This document shows positions 34,033 through 42,493 of a DNA stretch of 64,000 nucleotides, piece by piece. Location of the stretch: positions 1-64,000 of the forward strand of contig JAGAPC010000038.1 in the NCBI GenBank assembly GCA_017623475.1, in the 5' to 3' direction. Source of the DNA: Clostridia bacterium. Its GTDB lineage: Bacteria; Bacillota; Clostridia; Oscillospirales; UBA644. A model generated the notes under the pieces. It searched no databases. It was not told where the DNA came from and was given only the letters and a program-made list of their open reading frames with translations. Within the stretch, counting starts at the first letter, position 1. Each line of letters begins with the position of its first letter. Both the position numbers and the translations under genes were made by a program.

Positions 34033-35052
34033 TTATGCAAAATACGCAAAGACCCAAATCATAACCAGCGCGCAAGCCAACAGAGAGCATCCGCCGAACA
34101 TGAGGCAGATCTGCCGTTCCGAATAGCCGCTTAATTCAAAGCTATGGTGAATGGGGGTCATTTTAAAGAAGCGCTTTCCGTGGGTAAGCTTGAAATAGGT
34201 CACCTGGATCATGACCGAGAGCGCCTCGCAGAAATAGACGATTCCGACCAACAGAATAACCAGGGGCATATCCAACGCAAAGGACAAGCCAACGACCATC
34301 GAGCCGAGGAAGAAGGATCCCGTATCGCCCATCATGATTTTGGAAGGATACCAATTATACACCAGATACGCCGCGCAAGAGCCCAGAAGGCACGCCGCCA
34401 GCACCGAAACGTCGGTCAGCTTCATCAATGCCGCGGTGACGCAGAAAAAGGCGGCAACGGGAAGGGTTACGGTGGTGCAAAGTCCATCGACGCCGTCGGT
34501 CAGATTGACCGCGTTGACAAAGCCCACAATCAGTAAAATCGCAATTACGTAATAGAGAACGGAGAAATTCCAAACCGCACCGAAGATGGGGATCAGAAGC
34601 GAGGTGGAAAATCCGTTCCGCGCCCCCATATAAAGAAGGAAGGCGATGCACAGAATCCCCTGGAAAATCACCTTTTGGGTGGGGGTCAGTCCGTCGTTGT
34701 GCTTCCGACGGATCTTGGTCATATCGTCGGCAAAGCCGATCATCGAAAACAGAACGGAGAAGATCAGCACCGTCATGGCGACGGAGGGACCTTGGAAATC
34801 GATCAACGTCTCCCCTTCTTTGTAAAATTTAAAGCCGAAAAAGAGGAAGGAAACCACGGTGGAAAGGATAAAGGCAAGACCGCCCATGGTGGGAGTTCCT
34901 TGCTTTTTCTTGTGCCAGGAGGGACCGTCCTGGATCAGAATCTGCTGACCGAATTTCAATCGGCGCAAAATGGGAATCAGCAAAGGAATTGCGATCAGAC
35001 CGATCACCAAAGCGCAAACGAATCCGAGAATTACGTACAGAGTATCGGGCAT
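34033..35052 (-). CDS. mraY: Phospho-MurNAc-pentapeptide translocase
   Basis: This 339-residue enzyme has about ten membrane helices and makes lipid I from UDP-MurNAc-pentapeptide and undecaprenyl phosphate. The family signatures are visible: GTPTMGGLAF near residue 53, the aspartate pair in FADDMTK, NAVNLTDGVDGL, MGDTGSFFLG, and the HSFEL-type PIHHSFELSGYSE histidine loop. It abuts murF directly (no gap), so translation is coupled. The murD that usually follows mraY in Firmicutes is missing; ftsW follows instead after 27 bases. Confidence 0.95.
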   Translation of the reverse strand: MPDTLYVILGFVCALVIGLIAIPLLIPILRRLKFGQQILIQDGPSWHKKKQGTPTMGGLAFILSTVVSFLFFGFKFYKEGETLIDFQGPSVAMTVLIFSVLFSMIGFADDMTKIRRKHNDGLTPTQKVIFQGILCIAFLLYMGARNGFSTSLLIPIFGAVWNFSVLYYVIAILLIVGFVNAVNLTDGVDGLCTTVTLPVAAFFCVTAALMKLTDVSVLAACLLGSCAAYLVYNWYPSKIMMGDTGSFFLGSMVVGLSFALDMPLVILLVGIVYFCEALSVMIQVTYFKLTHGKRFFKMTPIHHSFELSGYSERQICLMFGGCSLLACALVMIWVFAYFA

Positions 35053-36411
35053 TTATACGTCCTCCTGCTCTTTTTTATCATTCAAAAAACATTCAATTAC
35101 CTTTTCCGCGTGCATTCCGCGGCTTGCCTTGAACAGGATCACGTCGTCGGGACGGGCGACCAGCTTCAGATTGACCGCCGCATCCTCCGGGGTACGGCAG
35201 GGAATCCGTTGGGGAACGCCGGCAAGATTTGCGCCTTCCAGGTAATCCTCCGCAAAATCGCCGTAAGCGATCAGGACGGAAATCCCCTCCAGAAGCTCGC
35301 CGACCTGCTTATGGAATTCCTTCGATCCTTCGCCCAACTCCAGCATATCTCCCAACACGGCGATCTTCCGTCCCGGCTTGCTTTTCAGCACGTCGATGGA
35401 CGCCTTCATGGAGGTGGGAGAAGCGTTGTAGCAATCTTCAATCAGCGTCATGCCGTTTTCCTTGCGGATATTCTGACGCATGGGGGCTTTTTCCATTCGG
35501 CGAAGTCCTTCTCCGATGGAGGAAAGATCCATTCCGCAGAGAACCCCGACGGCAATCGCCGCCAAGGCGTTATATACGTTATGAATGCCGTCAATGGCAA
35601 GCTGTACGTCCAGATCTCCGAGGGGAGTTTTTGCGGTAAAGGAAACGCCCTCGCTGAGAACGGCGACGTTGTAGGCGTAATAATCGTATTCCGGATGATT
35701 CAAGCCGTAAAGCACCCGTTTTTGCTTGGTATCGGAGACGGTGGCAAGGAAGGGATCGTCTCCGTTAATGACCAAAACGCCTTCGTCGGTCATGCCGTCG
35801 GCGATTTCCATTTTTGCCTTCAAGATGCCCTCTTGAGAGCCCAGATATTCAATATGGCACATTCCGATATTGGTCAGAACGCCGATATCGGGGCGGGCGA
35901 TGAGGGAAAGCTCGGAAATCTCCCCGAAATTGCACATTCCCATTTCGGTCACCGCCATTTTGTCGGTGGGGGCAACGTGGAGAAGGGTCAAGGGCAAGCC
36001 CGTTTCGCTGTTCATGTTTCCCTGGGTTTTATAAGTGGGGAAGGATTGGGACAGAACGGCGGAAATAAATTCCTTCGTGGTGGTCTTCCCGACGCTTCCC
36101 GTGACGGCAACCACCTTCAGATCGGGGCGGGTGCGGTACCAGGATGCAAAATCCTGCAGGGCTTTCAGCGTATCGGGAACGAGAACCCGCGGGAGATCGG
36201 AAGAAACCTCCCGATCGATCAAAAGGGCGGAAACGCCGTTCTGCGCGGCTTGTTCGATAAAATCGTGTCCGTCAACCCGGGCGCCCTTCAGGCAAATAAA
36301 CAGATCCCCCGTCTTTCCCTTGCGGGAGTCAATACAAAAATCAGAGAATTCGCCGTCGCGCAGGCATTTTCCGCCGACGATCTTGGCAAATTCGGACAAA
36401 CGAAAGGTCAT
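35053..36411 (-). CDS. murF: UDP-MurNAc-tripeptide-D-Ala-D-Ala ligase
   Basis: This 452-residue Mur ligase adds the D-Ala-D-Ala dipeptide to complete the pentapeptide precursor. The ATP-binding loop is VAVTGSVGKTTTKEF (about residue 100), with the family motifs ALAAIAVGVL (central domain) and LIEDCYNASPTSMKASIDVL (C-terminal domain). The N-terminal domain shows the DSRKGKTGDLFICLKG UDP-binding pattern. AGAGGG overlaps the end of murE and the gene begins right after its stop, so coupling is likely. D-Ala-D-Ala as the substrate, rather than D-Lac, is assumed from family. Confidence 0.94.
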   Translation of the reverse strand: MTFRLSEFAKIVGGKCLRDGEFSDFCIDSRKGKTGDLFICLKGARVDGHDFIEQAAQNGVSALLIDREVSSDLPRVLVPDTLKALQDFASWYRTRPDLKVVAVTGSVGKTTTKEFISAVLSQSFPTYKTQGNMNSETGLPLTLLHVAPTDKMAVTEMGMCNFGEISELSLIARPDIGVLTNIGMCHIEYLGSQEGILKAKMEIADGMTDEGVLVINGDDPFLATVSDTKQKRVLYGLNHPEYDYYAYNVAVLSEGVSFTAKTPLGDLDVQLAIDGIHNVYNALAAIAVGVLCGMDLSSIGEGLRRMEKAPMRQNIRKENGMTLIEDCYNASPTSMKASIDVLKSKPGRKIAVLGDMLELGEGSKEFHKQVGELLEGISVLIAYGDFAEDYLEGANLAGVPQRIPCRTPEDAAVNLKLVARPDDVILFKASRGMHAEKVIECFLNDKKEQEDV

Positions 36412-37842
36412 TTAATATCCCTCTTCCTTGAGAATTTCACGTGCAATTTCACGCTCGTCGTAATGAATTACCCGATCGGAAAAGACCTGCCAGGTTTCAT
36501 GCCCCTTTCCGGCAAGCAGAACGGTATCCCCCGGCGCTGCGGATTGGATGGCAACACGAATGGCTTGGGTACGGTCCGGAATGATCCGATATTCGTCACC
36601 CTGAACGCCGCAGACGATCTGACGGATAATTTCTTCCGGATCCTCGGAGCGTGGATTGTCGGAGGTAATCAGCGAAAGATCCGCCCATCGGGTGGCAATC
36701 CGTCCCATTTCGGGGCGTTTGCTTTGATCCCGATCGCCGCCGCAACCAAATACGGCGATGATTCTTCCGGCGGTGGTTTCCCGAAGGGATCGGAGCACGT
36801 TTTCCAATCCGTCGGGAGTATGAGCGTAATCAATAAGCAGGCGGAAGGGCAAATCGTTGCGGATCGGCTCTAACCTGCCCGGAACTCCGGGGAAGGAAGA
36901 AAGAGCGCGAACGCAGACGTCAAGATCCAAATCCAGACATTCCGCCGCGGCAAGAGCCGCCAAAGAATTATAAATACTGAACCGCCCCCAGACCGGAAGA
37001 AACACTTCCCGACGTCCGGAGGGGGAACATTCAAGATAAGAAACCCCTTCCCCGGTCATATAGACCCGGCTTGCCCGAAAATCGGCGGGATGAGAGGCTG
37101 AAAAGGACAAGGCTCCGGGGCAGGCTAAAAAGGGGGCGGCATAATCGCTGTCGGCGTTAATCAGCCCCTTGCGACATTGAGAAAACAACTTTAATTTTGC
37201 ATCCCGATAGGCTTGCATCGAACCGTGGTAATCCAAATGATCCACCGTAAGGTTCGTAAAAATTCCCAATTCAAATTCGATCCCCGCGGTGCGGGATTGA
37301 TCGAGGGATTGGGAGGAAACCTCCATAACGGTATGGGTACATCCGTGGCGCTTTGCCTCCGCAAAAATACGGTGCAGCGTGGACGGATCGGGGGTGGTAA
37401 GCGCGGATTTTCTGCCTCCGCTTCCGTCGTCGGTACAGACGGTACCGATCAATCCGGTTTTGACGCCGCAGGCGCGAAGACAATGATCCAGCATATAGGC
37501 GGTGGATGTTTTTCCGTTGGTGCCGGTAATTCCGATCAACCTTAAATCCTTGGAGGGATTTCCGTAAAAATTTCCGCAAAGCAACGCGAAGGCGCTACGG
37601 GGATCGGGGACCCGAAAGGTCGGGATCGGCAACGGCGGCGTTTGTGCAGAAACGACTGCCGCGCAAGCTCCTTTTGCGACCGCTTCGGACAGAAATTGAT
37701 GTCCGTCGGTGCTTCTGCCGGGAATGGCAACGAATAACGCGCCGGGAATCACCCGACTGCTGACGTCGGTGACGAGGGAAATTTCCAGATCCTCAAAGGG
37801 GGTGCAGGAAAACACGGAGGACGCTAATAAAGACAGCTTCAC
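36412..37842 (-). CDS. murE: UDP-MurNAc-tripeptide synthetase, meso-DAP type
   Basis: This 476-residue ligase adds the third residue to the stem peptide. The P-loop is LIGITGTNGKTSTAYML (about residues 101-117), and the specificity motif DNPR occurs in SDNPRSEDPEEII; DNPR is the marker of meso-diaminopimelate ligases, so the wall should be mDAP-type. Central motif VMEVSSQSLDQSRTAGIEF holds the carbamylated-lysine region of the family. The start is GTG with AAAGG 12 bases upstream. It follows the PBP gene with a 53-base gap and abuts murF. Confidence 0.94.
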   Translation of the reverse strand: MKLSLLASSVFSCTPFEDLEISLVTDVSSRVIPGALFVAIPGRSTDGHQFLSEAVAKGACAAVVSAQTPPLPIPTFRVPDPRSAFALLCGNFYGNPSKDLRLIGITGTNGKTSTAYMLDHCLRACGVKTGLIGTVCTDDGSGGRKSALTTPDPSTLHRIFAEAKRHGCTHTVMEVSSQSLDQSRTAGIEFELGIFTNLTVDHLDYHGSMQAYRDAKLKLFSQCRKGLINADSDYAAPFLACPGALSFSASHPADFRASRVYMTGEGVSYLECSPSGRREVFLPVWGRFSIYNSLAALAAAECLDLDLDVCVRALSSFPGVPGRLEPIRNDLPFRLLIDYAHTPDGLENVLRSLRETTAGRIIAVFGCGGDRDQSKRPEMGRIATRWADLSLITSDNPRSEDPEEIIRQIVCGVQGDEYRIIPDRTQAIRVAIQSAAPGDTVLLAGKGHETWQVFSDRVIHYDEREIAREILKEEGY

Positions 37843-37895
37843 AGACCATCAACCTTTCCGAACGTGATAAAAAATTCAACGTCCGGAATGAGGGA

Positions 37896-40106
37896 TCATT
37901 CCTGCTTCTGCCCTTCGAACTTGACGGTAATCAAAGTTCCTTTTTTCACGACCGTACCCTTTGCGATACTTTGGCTGACGGCGACGGTGGTGGAATAATT
38001 CAGATTATCGCCCACGACCTTAATGTTCAAGCCTGCCTGCTGGAGCAAGGAGTTACATTCGGCGGCGGTCTTCCCTTTCAGATCGGGAACGGAGGTATTC
38101 TTTTCCACGTTTCCGTTGGAATCGGTGTAGATCAACACCGTATTCCCGCTGCAAAGAAGCGTTTGCGCCGCAGGAAGCTGGGAGGAAACCTTTTCTCCGT
38201 CGCCGATGATCTTTGCGATCAGACCGGCGTCCGAGATTGCGGCAGCGGCGTCGGAAACCGACATACCGGAAACCGAGGGAACTAACACGGAGGTAACGGC
38301 ACCGCCGTCCTCGTAATCGGGCTCGATGTTCAGATATTCCAAACATTCGCCCATAATATCACGTCCCAAGGGGGCCGCGATATAAGAACCGTATTGAACG
38401 TAGGAGTTGGGTTCGTCAACCATGACGAGAATGGCAATTTCCGGATCGTCCGCCGGAGCGAAGCAAACGTAGGAGGCGATGACCTTTTGCTCTCCGTATT
38501 CGCCGCCCTCCATCTTTTGGGAGGTACCGGTCTTTCCGCAGATGCGGTAGCCCTTCAGATAGCCGGTTTTCCCTTTGACGACGGTGTATTCCAGGAAATC
38601 CCGAAGGGTTTCACAGGTAGATTCGGAAACGATCTGATTGACCGCCTGGGGTTCGTTTTGCAAAACGATATTACCGTCCTGATCCACGACGCGGTCAAGA
38701 ATATAAGGCTTCATGTAAGTACCGCCGTTGGCAATGGCGCTTACTGCGGTGATCAACTGCATGGGAGTGATCTGGAAGGTCTGACCAAAGGAAGAAGAAT
38801 AAAGATTCCAGCGGGTCATTTCGTCTTCCTCAAAGAAAATACCGGAAACCTCGCCGGGAAGCCCGACGCCGGTCTTCTGCTGAAAACCGAAAAGAGTAAA
38901 ATATTTGTAGAAACGATCGACGCCTACCCGATCGGCAACCTGGACGAAAACCACGTTGCAGGAATTTGCCATCGCATCCTTGAAGGTCTCCGGACCGTGC
39001 GCCTTTTTTCCGGCACAATGGTAGGTAATCGCCCCCATGTCGATCTGACTGCTGCAATAGAAGGTTTCGGACAGGGGAACGAGGTTTTCCTCCAACGCCA
39101 TGGCGGCGGTAAAGATCTTAAAGGTCGAACCCGGATCGTACTGTTCGGTAATAATCTTGTTCTTTCGGTATTCCAACTGTTTTTTCGTATAGGCGGCTTT
39201 GTATTCCTCGCTGTTTTCTTCATACGAAGCCAAAAGTTTTTCCAAGGTCATTTCATCGTTGATGGTGAAAGGATCGTTCAGATCGTAATCCGGTTTGGAG
39301 GACATGGCAAGCACGGCGCCGGTCTTGACGTTCATGATCACGCCGCCGATGCGGGATTGGACGTTATGCTCCACCCGGGTATTGGAAATGTGCTTTTCCA
39401 AAATATATTGCAGCTGAACGTCGGTGGTAAGATACAGATCGTATCCGTCCACCGCATCCTGATAGGATTCGTATTCGTAGGGCATGGCAGAGCCCTTGGC
39501 GGTGCGCACGGCGGTAATTTTCCCGGGGGTTCCGGAAAGATAGGAATCGTAGTAATATTCCAACCCTTCCAAGCCCTGGTTATCCGAGCCGACGAATCCA
39601 ACGACGGTGGAAAGCAGGTTTTTATAAGGATAATACCGTTTGGTATCTTCGCTGACCCAAACGATCGTTTTATATTCTTTGTGTTCGGTGAGCCATTGGG
39701 TGACCTTGTCAGCATCTTCCTTTTCGATCCGACGCTTCACCGCAAGATACTGACTGTTCTTTTGGGTATTATTGTAAACCGTTTCGTAGTTCAATCCCAG
39801 CGCTTCCGAAAGAAAGGTGGCAACCTCAACGCGATCTTCCTCGTCGGTCAGCTGGGCGGGCGCCATCAATACCTGATAGGCGGTGGCGCTGACGGCAAGA
39901 TCCACGCCGTTGACGTCCTTGATCGAGCCGCGGTCGGGATCGACGGTAATTTCCCAGGTTTGCTGATCCAGCGCAAGGCTTTCGTATTTATCGTGCTGAA
40001 TGACCTGCAAATAAAAAAGCCATCCCGCCAGACCGAGAAACACTGCCCCGAAGATCATGGGGAAGAGATAACGGATAACTCGGTTGTTTTTGGATGGCAT
40101 ATTCAT
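37896..40106 (-). CDS. ftsI: Class B penicillin-binding transpeptidase with two PASTA domains (FtsI/SpoVD)
   Basis: This 736-residue single-pass protein (membrane helix about 12-33) crosslinks septal peptidoglycan outside the cell. Pedestal domain about 50-240; transpeptidase about 270-590 with active serine in DPGSTFKIF (near Ser325), SCN in MANSCNVVFV and KTGTSQK. Two PASTA repeats follow (about 605-670, starting VTSVLVPSVSG, and 675-733, starting TSVPDLKGK). Bacillus has separate PBP2B and SpoVD in this place; here one gene serves. AAAGGA precedes the ATG. The cognate glycosyltransferase is the ftsW product and the ftsL-like protein is encoded just upstream. Confidence 0.93.
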   Translation of the reverse strand: MNMPSKNNRVIRYLFPMIFGAVFLGLAGWLFYLQVIQHDKYESLALDQQTWEITVDPDRGSIKDVNGVDLAVSATAYQVLMAPAQLTDEEDRVEVATFLSEALGLNYETVYNNTQKNSQYLAVKRRIEKEDADKVTQWLTEHKEYKTIVWVSEDTKRYYPYKNLLSTVVGFVGSDNQGLEGLEYYYDSYLSGTPGKITAVRTAKGSAMPYEYESYQDAVDGYDLYLTTDVQLQYILEKHISNTRVEHNVQSRIGGVIMNVKTGAVLAMSSKPDYDLNDPFTINDEMTLEKLLASYEENSEEYKAAYTKKQLEYRKNKIITEQYDPGSTFKIFTAAMALEENLVPLSETFYCSSQIDMGAITYHCAGKKAHGPETFKDAMANSCNVVFVQVADRVGVDRFYKYFTLFGFQQKTGVGLPGEVSGIFFEEDEMTRWNLYSSSFGQTFQITPMQLITAVSAIANGGTYMKPYILDRVVDQDGNIVLQNEPQAVNQIVSESTCETLRDFLEYTVVKGKTGYLKGYRICGKTGTSQKMEGGEYGEQKVIASYVCFAPADDPEIAILVMVDEPNSYVQYGSYIAAPLGRDIMGECLEYLNIEPDYEDGGAVTSVLVPSVSGMSVSDAAAAISDAGLIAKIIGDGEKVSSQLPAAQTLLCSGNTVLIYTDSNGNVEKNTSVPDLKGKTAAECNSLLQQAGLNIKVVGDNLNYSTTVAVSQSIAKGTVVKKGTLITVKFEGQKQE

Positions 40107-40190
40107 GACAGGGATCCTTTCTCATCCGCAAAGCCGCGAAAACAAAGTAATGGCACAAACATTATATTCCCGCGGTGCAAGGAGCAGAAC

Positions 40191-40574
40191 TTAATTTCCG
40201 AAGAAATCGCCGATGGCAGAGAACGCCTTGGCGATCTGACCGAAGAAGTTTTCGTCTTCTTCACTGTGCAGAAGCTCGGCAGAGCCGGAGACGTCGTATT
40301 GGATATACTGGATCTGATAATTTTCCAACTTGTGCATCCCCAGGACCTCGGAAGCGTACTGTTCCACGGAAAAATAGTCGGATCTGCGGTCAATTTCGAT
40401 TTGCAATTTGGTTCCTTCGTTGACGGCGGCGGAAAGCTCGCTGTTCAGAGTGCGAAGCTCCGCGTTCTTTTCGTTTTGAGAAATGCTGCAGTTGACGGTC
40501 AAAAGAAGGAGGGTAACGATGCCGGCAACGAGAAACAGGGTGAGAAAATTAAATTTAATCGAGGGAAGCTTCAT
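40191..40574 (-). CDS. ftsL: FtsL-like division protein
   Basis: This 127-residue bitopic protein has a short cytosolic start, a membrane helix (residues 9-27, FLTLFLVAGIVTLLLLTV), then an extracellular heptad-rich coiled coil (about 32-63, NEKNAELRTLNSELSAAVNE). Its tail includes YFSVEQYASEVLGMHKLENYQI, as in FtsL/DivIC proteins where it contacts FtsQ. The last 30 residues (acidic, then FFGQIAKAFSAIGDFFGN) form an unusual amphipathic end. It lies in the ftsL position between rsmH and the PBP. GGAGG is 8 bases before the ATG. The family is too divergent to prove by sequence, so the call rests on shape and place. Confidence 0.8.
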   Translation of the reverse strand: MKLPSIKFNFLTLFLVAGIVTLLLLTVNCSISQNEKNAELRTLNSELSAAVNEGTKLQIEIDRRSDYFSVEQYASEVLGMHKLENYQIQYIQYDVSGSAELLHSEEDENFFGQIAKAFSAIGDFFGN

Positions 40575-40597
40575 AAATCGTTTCCTCCTTTCAGAAT

Positions 40598-40665
40598 TTG
40601 GGTGTGCGTTGTGTGTTTGAGTGTTTTGGTGTTTGACGTTTGTGTTTCGTTTGGTGTTTATGTGA
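40598..40665 (-). other. C/A-rich, nearly G-free leader before ftsL
   Basis: In the rsmH-ftsL gap the minus-strand RNA is almost purely A and C with repeats such as AAACACC, CAAACAC and ACACAAC (only four or five G or U clusters). It should be unstructured. It could act as a ribosome-standby site or binding site for an RNA-binding protein, or be neutral. Confidence 0.5.
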
Positions 40666-40679
40666 AAGATTGCGTTCGA

Positions 40680-41609
40680 TTATTCGTCCATCCGACGCTC
40701 GAAAACCCGTAACCGAGTACTGCGGGATCGAGGGTTCTCTTCAATCTCCGCAGGGGAAGGAGAAATTCCCTTGACGATGACCTTGCCCAGAGATTTCTTT
40801 CCGCAGGTGCAGACGGGGAATTCCGGAGGGCAGGTGCAGGGACGCTCGTATCGGGCGAAGGCGGTTTTGACGATGCGATCCTCCAGGCTGTGGAAGGTAA
40901 GAACCGCGATGCGTCCTCCGTCATTCATATTCTCCACGAGAGAATCGAGGGCGAGGCGAACCTGCTCCAGCTCGTCGTTGACGGCGATGCGGACGGCTTG
41001 AAAAACTCGCTTTGCCGGGTGTTGCTTTTCCTTTAAAGCGGCTTTCGGAAGAGACGATTTGATAATATCCACCAGCTCAAGGGTGGTTTCGATGGGCTTT
41101 TTTGCCCGATATTTTACGATTTCGGAAGCGATGCGGCGGGAGTAGCGCTCTTCGCCGTACTCGAAAAAGATGCGGGTCAATTCCGATTCCGACCATTGAT
41201 TTACGACGTCCTTGGCGGAAATTTTGTCGTCCCGATTCATCCGCATATCGAGGGGGGCGTCCTGCATATAGGAAAAGCCGCGCTCCGCACAGTCCAGCTG
41301 ATAGGAAGAAACCCCCAAATCAAGAAGGACTCCGTCAAAGGGAATTCCGGCGTTTGTTGCAAGATCGGAAAATGTCCCCCGAATCAGACGAAGATTACAA
41401 GGGAGATCCTTTAGCCGGGTTTCGCAAACGGTCAAGGCGTCCTTGTCCCGGTCGTTGCAAATCAACGTTCCGTTCTCGGACAGAAGCTGACCGATTGCCC
41501 GGGAATGGCCTCCTCCGCCGGCAGTACCGTCAGCGTAAACGCCGTCGGGCTTGATATTTAACGCTTCAATAATTTCGGGAACCATGATGGAAATATGCTT
41601 AAATTCCAT
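40680..41609 (-). CDS. rsmH: 16S rRNA m4C1402 methyltransferase
   Basis: This 309-residue enzyme (MraW) methylates N4 of C1402 in the small-subunit decoding centre. It shows the family start HISIMVPEIIEAL, the SAM-binding YADGTAGGGGHSRA (about residues 26-39), the motif VLLDLGVSSYQLD, and GFSYMQDAPLDMRM. The C-terminal LTFHSLEDRIVK is present. Zinc-like CTCPPEFPVCTCG occurs near 265. Its ATG is one base after the mraZ stop, so it is translationally coupled to mraZ, the normal cluster start. Confidence 0.95.
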   Translation of the reverse strand: MEFKHISIMVPEIIEALNIKPDGVYADGTAGGGGHSRAIGQLLSENGTLICNDRDKDALTVCETRLKDLPCNLRLIRGTFSDLATNAGIPFDGVLLDLGVSSYQLDCAERGFSYMQDAPLDMRMNRDDKISAKDVVNQWSESELTRIFFEYGEERYSRRIASEIVKYRAKKPIETTLELVDIIKSSLPKAALKEKQHPAKRVFQAVRIAVNDELEQVRLALDSLVENMNDGGRIAVLTFHSLEDRIVKTAFARYERPCTCPPEFPVCTCGKKSLGKVIVKGISPSPAEIEENPRSRSTRLRVFERRMDE

Positions 41610-41610
41610 A

Positions 41611-42048
41611 TCAGAAGTTCATATCCTCCAGCATCGCCGCGATTTCGTCGCCGGACAATTCTTCGTTCATGGCGTTCCAGCGGGCGGTGTCCCAGATCTC
41701 AAGCCGTTCCCGAAGACCGACGATGGTGACTTCCTTTTCCAGACCTGCGATCTCCCGAAGCTTTGCGGGGATCTTGATTCTCCCTTGCTCGTCCATTTCC
41801 GCATCGTTGGAATTTCCGACGAAGTACCGTTCCATGCTGCGGGCTTTGGCGATGGGAAGCGTTCCGATCTTTTCCAAAAAGGCGTCCCATTGGGTATCGG
41901 TAAAGGCAAATAAGCAATCGTCCAAGCCACGGGTCACGTGAAGAAGGCTTCCTTCGATCTTTTCCCGTTGCTTTGCGGGGAAAAACAGACGTCCCTTGGC
42001 GTCGATATTCATTTCATAGCGTCCGAAAAGACGGGTTTGCGATGCCAT
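41611..42048 (-). CDS. mraZ: Transcriptional regulator MraZ
   Basis: This 145-residue protein has two AbrB-like SpoVT swapped-hairpin repeats: FGRYEMNIDAKGRLFFPAKQ (about 8-27) and AEMDEQGRIKIPAKLREIAG (about 82-101). MraZ proteins bind tandem boxes in their own promoter as oligomeric rings and repress the dcw cluster. The start at 42048 has AAAGGAGG 8 bases upstream; the longer ORF start at 42069 would overlap this site and has none. Three 10-bp direct repeats lie 63-92 bases upstream, which fits autoregulation. First gene of the cluster. Confidence 0.95.
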   Translation of the reverse strand: MASQTRLFGRYEMNIDAKGRLFFPAKQREKIEGSLLHVTRGLDDCLFAFTDTQWDAFLEKIGTLPIAKARSMERYFVGNSNDAEMDEQGRIKIPAKLREIAGLEKEVTIVGLRERLEIWDTARWNAMNEELSGDEIAAMLEDMNF

Positions 42049-42110
42049 CGGGGTGTCCTCCTTTCCCATTTTCGACGGATTCGGTATTTTTGGGGGTATT
42101 TTTTTGGGAT

Positions 42111-42140
42111 TTTCATCCCATTTACTCCCTTTTCATCCAC
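42111..42140 (-). promoter_or_regulatory. Three tandem 10-bp MraZ-like boxes
   Basis: On the minus strand three adjacent decamers read GTGGATGAAA (42131-42140), AGGGAGTAAA (42121-42130), TGGGATGAAA (42111-42120). MraZ boxes known in other bacteria are tandem TGGG or GTGG-type repeats at 10-base period. They start about 10 bases after the -10 element, so bound MraZ would block the start of transcription. The third box also forms a TGGGAT/ATCCCA hairpin with a GAAA loop (42105-42120). Confidence 0.75.
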
Positions 42141-42149
42141 CGTACTACT

Positions 42150-42178
42150 ATTATAGCGTATTTCATCGAAAAAGTCAA
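42150..42178 (-). promoter_or_regulatory. Main dcw cluster promoter
   Basis: Minus strand: TTGACT (42173-42178), 17 bases, TATAAT (42150-42155). Upstream of it (42179-42431) is AT-rich non-coding DNA in which I see only repeated TTCGAA-type stretches, for example TTGTTCGAAAAC and ATGTTCGAAAAA. Confidence 0.85.
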
Positions 42179-42431
42179 GGCTTATTCCAAAATTCCTTCT
42201 TGCAGGCAACGTAGAAATTTAAGCAAAAAACAACCGACTTTTTCGTTATCATAACCAAAATAAATGTTCGAAAAACCGTTGTTTTCAGAGATTTGACGGA
42301 CACTTGTTCGAAAACCCCTCTTTCGAACCAAAATCGGTGGGGAATTTGCCCATCGCTTTTTCAAAATGACGGAAAATGCACCGAAAAAGAGAGAAAAAGC
42401 GGTCGATTTTTTGAACGATTCTACGAAGGTC

Positions 42432-42460
42432 TTGCTTTTTTCTATAAAATAGAGTATAAT
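42432..42460 (+). promoter_or_regulatory. polA promoter
   Basis: TTGCTT (42432-42437), 17 bases, TATAAT (42455-42460), 33 bases before the ATG. Confidence 0.78.
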
Positions 42461-42493
42461 ATAAATATAAAGACAAAAAGGAAGGTCTTGACG

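Noticed and set aside
34675-36873. Plus-strand open frame of 732 codons opposite mraY and murF
   Set aside because: It is antisense to well-supported dcw genes, has no ribosome-binding site or recognisable domain and reads like reverse-complement codons.
38394-40712. Plus-strand open frame of 772 codons opposite the PBP and ftsL genes
   Set aside because: Shadow of the minus-strand genes; no promoter or homology.
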